From NCBI GenBank assembly GCA_030638935.1, contig DAOWDR010000460.1, positions 1 through 5,342 of the forward strand: a stretch of DNA of 5,342 bases, in the 5' to 3' direction. Below, in pieces: positions 1 through 5,342 of this stretch; the first letter of the stretch is position 1, and the number at the start of each line of letters is the position of its first letter. The translations under genes and the position numbers were made by a program. Source of the stretch: Desulfobacteraceae bacterium (GTDB lineage Bacteria > Desulfobacterota > Desulfobacteria > Desulfobacterales > Desulfobacteraceae). The notes beneath the pieces are model-generated. The model was not told the origin of the DNA. It did no database searches and worked only from the letters and a program-made list of their open reading frames with translations.

Positions 1-1680
1 AATTTGTTCAGCGCCATTTCAAAACAAAAGGATCCAATCAACATCCATTTTCAGATCAACCGGGACCAATTTCCTGATTCCGTCATTATCAAGGCCTTGC
101 TACAACTATTCCCCCGGGTCAATATCAAGGGTTCTAAAATTTTATTAATACTTAGGAAAATGCTGACCAGGACCATCCCCAAAGACAACCAGCTGAAAAT
201 AGAAAAACAATTGCTGAAAATTTCCGAAACAGAAAACCCAGATCTGTCCAGACTTAGTCTGACACTGGAAATCGTGCTTACCAGCAAACTTCTCCATATG
301 ACGATCAAAGGAACCCCGGAGATACCATGCCAGGACGGAGCAATTGCCAAGGCCTTTTTTGACCACAAAGACTGCCCTGGAATGGTTTTAAAAGACGGAG
401 TAATTGATTATAGAGAAATCAACAAATACCCCATTGTCAAGGCAGGGGACAACCTGTTTTTCATCCTCCCGGAATCCCAGGGAAAACCCGGTATGGGCTA
501 TGACGGCCAGGTCATTCATGTTCCCAATGCCCTTCCCCTTGAGTTCAACCTGAACGGCGGGGTCCAGAGAATTAACAGCCGGGACAAGGACGGAAAAAAT
601 ATGGGGTATTTCCTTAAAGCCGATAAAACAGGAGTGGTATTGCTGACCCGAACCGACAACATAATAACGGGCATTGAAATCAGCGATGAACTGGATGTCA
701 AACGCCTGGACTACTCAACCGGAAATATCGGGACCAATTTTATCTGCCCCATCAGTATGAAAATTGACACCATCTGCAGTGGATTCAAAATCAGAGCCAA
801 GGGAATGGTGGAAGCAAATGTTCTGGAAGGCGGTGAGATTGAAACAGAAAGGCAGGCGCAACTCTATACCATAATGCCGGGCAGCAAGGTGATAGCCCAA
901 AAAGATATTATTGTTAATTTCTCCAGAAATTCAACCCTTACCTCGGAGACAGGTTGCATTACTATTTTGGATGAATTGGTTGACTCCACCCTTTTTTCAT
1001 CAAGCGTTTTCTTTGAAAAAAATAAAGGGATAATGACCGGCAACACCCTGGATGCAGAAACTCTCTCCCTGAAAAATATCTATTTTTGCGGGGAGAACAC
1101 CATCTATCTCGGCCGCAGACTATTTGCCAAAAGACAGATGCTATTTGAATTACGGGACAACCTGGAAGATAAAGTTTTCTCTCTGGATGAAGAAGAAAAA
1201 GAGTCGATGGAAAAATTTCACCATGAACTCAAGCGACTCACAAAGGCAATAAAAAAGAACCCCCTGCTTTTGGACAACTTAAAAAGACTCATCCTTGCAA
1301 CCCGGACAATGGATTATGAAACAATTGATATTGAATTGGAAACCATTGGTAAACTGATGAATACAAAAGAAGTCTCCATGATCAAAAAACGGTTGGAAAT
1401 CCTCAAACTTATCCCCGGAAAAAACAAAGATTTTGAGGCAAAAAAAGATAACCTTGTTGAAGAGATCAGAAAAATAAACAAAGAAATGTCGCTAATGTCC
1501 CTGACGGTTGAAGGCCTTCTCAGGCGTGCGGCCACCGTTAAAATTTTTACCGGGGCCGTTGAAAAGGAGGTACCTCGAAAACCTGAGATATTTATTGAAT
1601 CAGAAAGAAATGAGGATACATTCATAAAAATACACTGCACCTACAATGCCCGTGAAGGCTTCAAGATTATCAAAAATTAG
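1..1680 (+). CDS. FapA/DUF342-family protein, 5'-partial
   Basis: The frame is open from base 1 to a TAG stop at 1678-1680, giving at least 559 residues. The first candidate start, TTG at base 4, has no visible ribosome site and the frame stays open before it, so the gene probably begins left of the window. An ATG at 160 is a less likely alternative. Counting from base 1, residues 104-172 carry the DUF342 pattern: a GTP and QDGAI segment, then KDGVIDYREI, VKAGD and QGKPGMGYDGQVI. Residues 237-243 are the family signature DYSTGNI. Residues 244-370 look like the family's repeated short beta strands (GFKIRAKGMVEANVLEGGEIE and similar), but the repeats are degenerate. Residues 372-425 and 455-505 are charged, Lys/Glu-rich and probably helical or coiled coil. 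A last beta segment (TVKIFTGAVEKEV) follows, as in FapA proteins. No signal peptide or membrane segment is visible. The family is linked to flagellar assembly or cell-envelope roles in some bacteria, but the function here is unknown and no flagellar gene is in view. Confidence 0.8.
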   Translation, partial: NLFSAISKQKDPINIHFQINRDQFPDSVIIKALLQLFPRVNIKGSKILLILRKMLTRTIPKDNQLKIEKQLLKISETENPDLSRLSLTLEIVLTSKLLHMTIKGTPEIPCQDGAIAKAFFDHKDCPGMVLKDGVIDYREINKYPIVKAGDNLFFILPESQGKPGMGYDGQVIHVPNALPLEFNLNGGVQRINSRDKDGKNMGYFLKADKTGVVLLTRTDNIITGIEISDELDVKRLDYSTGNIGTNFICPISMKIDTICSGFKIRAKGMVEANVLEGGEIETERQAQLYTIMPGSKVIAQKDIIVNFSRNSTLTSETGCITILDELVDSTLFSSSVFFEKNKGIMTGNTLDAETLSLKNIYFCGENTIYLGRRLFAKRQMLFELRDNLEDKVFSLDEEEKESMEKFHHELKRLTKAIKKNPLLLDNLKRLILATRTMDYETIDIELETIGKLMNTKEVSMIKKRLEILKLIPGKNKDFEAKKDNLVEEIRKINKEMSLMSLTVEGLLRRAATVKIFTGAVEKEVPRKPEIFIESERNEDTFIKIHCTYNAREGFKIIKN

Positions 1681-1697
1681 AAGGCGTCCCGGTCTCG
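1681..1697. other. 17-base convergent intergenic gap
   Basis: This is the whole space between the TAG of the FapA-like gene (+) and the TAA of uvrC (-). No GC-rich hairpin followed by a T-run is visible on either strand here or just inside the neighbouring ends. The only pairing seen is GGCG near 1683 with CGCC near 1702, a 4-bp stem with a long loop, which is too weak to call. Transcripts from both sides probably run into the opposite gene's 3' end or rely on factor-dependent termination. Confidence 0.7.
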
Positions 1698-3515
1698 TTA
1701 TCCGCCATTCAATTCAGTCAACAGGATCTTTGCCAGTTTTTTGGTTATCCCCGGCAGGAAGGACAATTCGCCCAAAGAGGCCTTCTTCATGTTTTCAATC
1801 CCTTTAAACCGTACAAGCAGCATTTTTTTCTTTTTCGGGCCAATGCCTGGAATGGAATCAAGAATGGAAAGACCGCCTCTTTTTTCCCGTCGTTTCCTCT
1901 GGAAGGTGATGGCAAATCTATGGGCTTCATCCCTTACCCGTTGCAGCAGGTACAGGGCTTTTTGGGCCTGGCCGATATTCAGGGGATTTGACCGTCCCGG
2001 CACATAAATTTTATCAAACACCTCACCCTTTGCCTTGTCTTTCTTGGCAAGGCCGGCCAGGGCAAAGTGGTCTATCCCCAGATCCTTTAACACGGCCATG
2101 GCCATACCCAACTGACCCTTTCCCCCATCCACCACCAAGAGGTCGGGCCAGGCCATCTCTTCCTGTGTTTTTGAAAACCGCCGCTCAAGAACCTGGTACA
2201 TATAGGCATAATCATCCTGGAATTCTATATCCTTGATTATATACTTTCTATAGGCAGACTTATCCGGTCTTCCGTTTGTGAATACCACCATGGAAGAAAC
2301 CGGATCCTGGCCTGACATATTGGAGTTGTCAAAACACTCAATGCGCTGGGGAAGCCTCTCCATACCCATGAGGGATTTCAACAGGACCATGGATGCCCGC
2401 TCCTCCTCCTCTTTTAGCAGAATTTTTTCAAGCTCCCGGGATGCATTCACAACGGCCATGTCCACAAGCCGTTTTTTCTCCCCCCTCTTTGGGCAATGGA
2501 CCACTACTTTTTTACCCTGGCTTTGGGTGAGCCGTTCCTCAATCTCCCCCAAATTTTCAATTCTCTGGTTCAGCAAAACAAAGGATGGTAAAAAACGGGT
2601 CTTTCCATAATATTGATCCACAAAGGCGGAAATAACTTCATCCGGAGCCTTAAACCCGAGATCCAGGGGATAATGGACTGTATCGATCAAAAGACCGGAG
2701 CGAACCATCATAACCGTGACCACGGCCTTTCCCTTGTTCCATACAAGCCCCATGACATCCCGGTCTTTCATGTCCGGGCAGACCACCACCTGTTTTTCCA
2801 TTATATTTTCAATGGCAAAGACAGCATCCCTTACCTGGGCAGCCTTTTCAAATTCCTGTAACCGGGCATGGGTTTTCATTTCATTCTCTAACCTGTTCAC
2901 CACCTGCCTGGATCTTCCCTTTAAAAACAGGATAGCATCCTTTACCTGTTTTTTATAATCTGATTCCAAAACCTCATTGCAGCAGACTCCCAGGCAGGCC
3001 TTTATCTGATAATTGAGACAGGGTCTGGACCTGTTTTTAAACTGGGTGTTTTTACATTTTCTAAGTTTAAAAATCTTTTGAATCTGTTTTAAAGTCCTGT
3101 TTACACTCAGGGAAGAAGAATAGGGTCCGAAATACAGGGCATGGTCGTTCTTTATTTTCCTCACCCGCTGGATGGCCGGATAGGTTTCATTCATATCAAT
3201 TCGCAGCAGAGGATAATTTTTCCCGTCCTTTAATAGAACATTGTATTTTGGATTGTGCTCCTTGATGAGATTGGATTCAAGGATAAAGGCTTCATGGTCC
3301 GATGCGGTGATGACCAGGTCAAAATTCTTGATCATCCCGAGGAGGGCTGCGGTTTTTGTATCTGGATGCTGCTTTGAAATAAAATAGGAGGCCAGCCTTT
3401 TTTTAAGATCCTTGGCCTTTCCCACATAGATGATTTTCCCCTTGGCATCTTTCATCAGATAGACCCCGGGGCTATGGGGGGACTGGCAATATTTTTCCTG
3501 GATAATCTGGTTCAT
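1698..3515 (-). CDS. uvrC: UvrABC system protein C (excision nuclease subunit)
   Basis: This is the dual-incision nuclease of bacterial nucleotide excision repair. It is recruited by DNA-bound UvrB and cuts 3' and then 5' of the lesion in the cytoplasm. At 605 aa it matches the family length (about 600-610). Residues 17-95 are the GIY-YIG nuclease domain for the 3' cut: GVY at 17-19, YVG at 30-32, Arg40 and the expected catalytic Glu80 (in FILESNLIK). Cys154, Cys166, Cys174 and Cys178 have the spacing of the iron-sulfur cysteines reported for E. coli UvrC. Residues 205-240 are the UVR motif that pairs with UvrB. Residues 390-540 are the RNase H-like endonuclease domain for the 5' cut, with Asp396 (CFDNSN), Asp435, Asp463 (VVDGGKGQL) and His532 (RDEAHRF). 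Residues 549-602 hold two helix-hairpin-helix motifs (PGIGPKK, LPGITKK). All key residues are present, so the protein should be active. The ATG at 3515 is the most upstream usable start, because a TGA stands in frame three codons before it. It follows uvrB by 36 bases. Confidence 0.98.
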   Translation of the reverse strand: MNQIIQEKYCQSPHSPGVYLMKDAKGKIIYVGKAKDLKKRLASYFISKQHPDTKTAALLGMIKNFDLVITASDHEAFILESNLIKEHNPKYNVLLKDGKNYPLLRIDMNETYPAIQRVRKIKNDHALYFGPYSSSLSVNRTLKQIQKIFKLRKCKNTQFKNRSRPCLNYQIKACLGVCCNEVLESDYKKQVKDAILFLKGRSRQVVNRLENEMKTHARLQEFEKAAQVRDAVFAIENIMEKQVVVCPDMKDRDVMGLVWNKGKAVVTVMMVRSGLLIDTVHYPLDLGFKAPDEVISAFVDQYYGKTRFLPSFVLLNQRIENLGEIEERLTQSQGKKVVVHCPKRGEKKRLVDMAVVNASRELEKILLKEEEERASMVLLKSLMGMERLPQRIECFDNSNMSGQDPVSSMVVFTNGRPDKSAYRKYIIKDIEFQDDYAYMYQVLERRFSKTQEEMAWPDLLVVDGGKGQLGMAMAVLKDLGIDHFALAGLAKKDKAKGEVFDKIYVPGRSNPLNIGQAQKALYLLQRVRDEAHRFAITFQRKRREKRGGLSILDSIPGIGPKKKKMLLVRFKGIENMKKASLGELSFLPGITKKLAKILLTELNGG

Positions 3516-3551
3516 TTTTATTCAATTATTCGGAGCTTAATTATTCTATAT
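3516..3551 (-). other. uvrB-uvrC spacer, AT-rich, no Shine-Dalgarno
   Basis: Thirty-six bases separate the uvrB TAA from the uvrC ATG. Read on the minus strand, the last 15 bases before the ATG are aataattgaataaaa, with no GGAG, GAGG or AGGA core. The spacer is nearly all A/T except for a central GCTCCG. A 10-base sequence (ttattcaatt on the plus strand) occurs at 3518-3527 and again at 3568-3577 inside the uvrB tail. TTAATTA occurs at 3537-3543 and 3552-3558. No terminator-like hairpin is present, which fits read-through from uvrB. Initiation at uvrC probably depends on an unstructured A/U-rich leader. The repeats may be chance in AT-rich DNA. Confidence 0.6.
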
Positions 3552-5342
3552 TTAATTACTCTTTATCTTATTCAATTCCATGATTTTATCCCGGTATTGG
3601 GCGGCATTTTCAAACTCCAGGTTTTCAGCGGCCACCTTCATTTTATATTCCAGGTCTTTTATGATATCGTCAAGATCCAGCTCTTCTTCCCCATAGGCTC
3701 TGATCTCTTCGTTGACGGCATCTGCTGCCTGCTGTCCCCGGCCGTCTCCCTTGCCATAATCAAGGACGCTGATCTTTTTTTGGATGGTAGCCGGCACGAT
3801 ATTGTGCCTGGTATTATGTTCCCTTTGAATCTCCCGGCGACGGTCGGTTTCATACAGGGCTTTTTTCATGGATTTGGTTTCTTTTTCAGCATACATGATC
3901 ACCCGGCCAAACACATTCCTTGCTGCCCGGCCAAATATCTGGATAAAGGAACGATAGGATCGCAAGAACCCTTCCTTATCGGCATCCAGAATGGCCACCA
4001 GGGAAACTTCGGGAATATCCAATCCTTCCCTGAGCAGATTGATGCCGATGAGCACATCAAAAAGCCCCCTCCGAAGATCCTGGATAATATCAATTCTTTC
4101 CATGGTCCCGATGTCGGAATGCAAATATTTGACCTTGATACCAAGATCTTCATAATAATCTGTAAGATCTTCTGCCATACGCTTGGTCAGGGTGGTGACC
4201 AGCACCCGCTCATGGGCTTCCACTCTTTTGATGATCTCTTCATATAAATCATCCACCTGGGTTTTGGCACTCCTGATCTCTATTTCCGGATCAAGAAGGC
4301 CTGTGGGTCGTACAATCTGCTCTGCCACCCTCTGCCCTGCCCGTTCCATCTCATAATCCGCCGGTGTTGCAGAGACATAAATAACCTGGGGAACCAGGGC
4401 CTTGAATTCTTCAAACTGAAGGGGCCGGTTATCTTTGGCCGAGGGGAGTCTGAACCCATGTTCCACAAGGGTGGTTTTTCTGGACCGGTCAGCCTTGTAC
4501 ATGGCCCCCAACTGGGATACGGAAATATGGCTTTCATCAAAGAACAGCAGAAAACCATCATCAATATAATCCAGCAAGGTGGGGGGCGGTTCCCCGGGGG
4601 CACGTCCGGTGAGGTGGCGGGAATAATTTTCAATCCCGTTGCAATACCCTATCTCATTGAGCATTTCAATATCATACTGGGTTCTCTCTTCCAGGCGCTG
4701 GGCCTCCACCAGGCGATTTTCCGATCTTAAAAATTCTAGCCGCTGTTTCAGCTCAACAATTATGCTTTCAACCGCTTTTTTCCGGGTCTGCTTTTTGGTC
4801 ACATAATGGGAAGCCGGATAGATCACCATCTGGTCATATGATTTGAGAACATCTCCTTTCAGGGGATCGATCTCTGAAATTTGTTCAATCATATCTCCAA
4901 AAAAATCGATACGCACAGCCTTGTCCTCTTCATAGGCCGGGAAAATCTCCACGCGATCCCCCCTAACCCTGAAGACCCCCCTGTGGAAATCCGTATCATT
5001 CCTGGTATACTGGATCTCCACAAACCGGGCAATGACATTTCCCCTTGAAATCTCCATATCCCGGGTCAGGGTGACCCGCAGGTCCAGGTAGTCTTCTGGA
5101 GCCCCCAAACCATAGATACAGGAGACAGATGCCACCACGATCACATCTTTTCTGGCAAGGACCGACCGGGTGGCTGAATGACGCATCTTGTCAATGACCT
5201 CGTTAATGGATGAGTCCTTCTGGATATAGGTATCACTGGAGGGGATATAGGCTTCCGGCTGGTAATAGTCATAATAACTGACAAAATACTCCACGCAATT
5301 GTCTGGAAACAAAATTTTAAACTCATTGTAAAGCTGGGCAGC
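3552..5342 (-). CDS. uvrB: UvrABC system protein B (damage-verification helicase), 5'-partial
   Basis: UvrB receives damaged DNA from UvrA, checks the lesion by ATP-dependent strand opening and recruits UvrC. The window holds 596 residues. Translation stays in frame to the right edge, beginning AAQLYNEFKILFPDN, which aligns with about residue 70 of E. coli UvrB, so the start and Walker A loop lie outside. Counting from the edge, the tyrosine-rich beta-hairpin that clamps DNA is at 21-32 (VSYYDYYQPEAY). The Walker B box DESH is at 269-272, SATP (motif III) at 324-327, and GINLLREGLD (motif V) at 433-442. Motif VI is at 468-476, QIFGRAARN, where the family usually reads QTIGRAARN. Residues 560-592 are the C-terminal UVR motif (LEFENAAQYRDKI) that binds its counterpart in UvrC. 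The TTG at 5312 is not the start, since conserved family sequence continues upstream of it. The projected full length is about 665 aa, close to the usual 660-675. uvrC lies directly downstream on the same strand, so the pair probably forms an operon. Confidence 0.98.
   Translation of the reverse strand, partial: AAQLYNEFKILFPDNCVEYFVSYYDYYQPEAYIPSSDTYIQKDSSINEVIDKMRHSATRSVLARKDVIVVASVSCIYGLGAPEDYLDLRVTLTRDMEISRGNVIARFVEIQYTRNDTDFHRGVFRVRGDRVEIFPAYEEDKAVRIDFFGDMIEQISEIDPLKGDVLKSYDQMVIYPASHYVTKKQTRKKAVESIIVELKQRLEFLRSENRLVEAQRLEERTQYDIEMLNEIGYCNGIENYSRHLTGRAPGEPPPTLLDYIDDGFLLFFDESHISVSQLGAMYKADRSRKTTLVEHGFRLPSAKDNRPLQFEEFKALVPQVIYVSATPADYEMERAGQRVAEQIVRPTGLLDPEIEIRSAKTQVDDLYEEIIKRVEAHERVLVTTLTKRMAEDLTDYYEDLGIKVKYLHSDIGTMERIDIIQDLRRGLFDVLIGINLLREGLDIPEVSLVAILDADKEGFLRSYRSFIQIFGRAARNVFGRVIMYAEKETKSMKKALYETDRRREIQREHNTRHNIVPATIQKKISVLDYGKGDGRGQQAADAVNEEIRAYGEEELDLDDIIKDLEYKMKVAAENLEFENAAQYRDKIMELNKIKSN

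Noticed and set aside
1563..1576. A perfect AAGGAGGT Shine-Dalgarno-like string and the 10-base palindrome gaggtacctc.
   Set aside because: It falls inside the FapA-like gene, where it encodes Glu-Lys-Glu-Val-Pro. No start codon follows at a usable distance, so it is explained by coding.
1988..2958. Several plus-strand open frames of 80-110 codons.
   Set aside because: All are antisense to the conserved UvrC coding sequence, are rich in Pro, Ser and Phe as mirror frames often are, and overlap one another.
3536..3580. Promoter-like hexamers on the minus strand (TTGAAT and TATAGA/AATATA) ahead of uvrC.
   Set aside because: Spacing is 17-19 bases, but such hexamers are expected by chance in DNA this AT-rich and nothing else supports an internal promoter.
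3474..4247. A 257-codon open frame on the plus strand, hydrophobic in places.
   Set aside because: It lies entirely antisense to the start of uvrC and the 3' half of uvrB, whose translations match their families throughout. It shows no recognisable domain or ribosome site and is a shadow frame.
4280..4633. A minus-strand open frame of 117 codons overlapping uvrB in another frame.
   Set aside because: It is an alternate-frame reading of conserved UvrB sequence around the DESH and SATP motifs, with no features of its own.
5310..5312. TTG as a possible start of uvrB.
   Set aside because: The ten codons upstream to the window edge encode AAQLYNEFKI, which is conserved UvrB sequence, so the gene continues past the edge.

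Overview
The window shows two transcription units that converge near base 1690. No mobile element, CRISPR array, tRNA, rRNA or phage gene is visible, and all but about 53 bases are coding.

Bases 1-1680 (+ strand) hold the 3' part of a gene for a FapA/DUF342-family protein (polymer-forming beta-helix type). It is open at the left edge, so its true start lies outside the window. Bases 1698-5342 (- strand) hold two nucleotide excision repair genes in the order uvrB then uvrC. uvrB is cut at the right edge and lacks about 70 N-terminal residues, including the Walker A loop. uvrC is complete (605 aa). A 36-base AT-rich spacer separates the two genes, and no promoter or terminator is obvious between them, so they are probably co-transcribed from a promoter beyond the right edge. 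The uvrC stop and the FapA-like stop are only 17 bases apart, tail to tail.

UvrB and UvrC act in sequence. UvrA loads UvrB on damaged DNA, UvrB verifies the lesion with its beta-hairpin and helicase folds, and UvrC joins UvrB through paired UVR domains and makes the 3' and 5' incisions. The UVR motifs of both partners are in the window: the C-terminus of UvrB and the middle of UvrC. The FapA-like gene has no evident functional link to repair and is probably only a neighbour.

The organism is a bacterium of moderate base composition. A FapA/DUF342 protein beside tandem uvrB-uvrC would suit an anaerobic Desulfobacterota-type (Desulfobacterales-like) genome, but this is an impression from protein flavour, not a demonstrated assignment. 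I see no evidence for an undescribed biological system. The points most worth checking are the unusual helicase motif VI of UvrB, the uvrB-uvrC junction without a Shine-Dalgarno sequence, and the divergent FapA-like protein.
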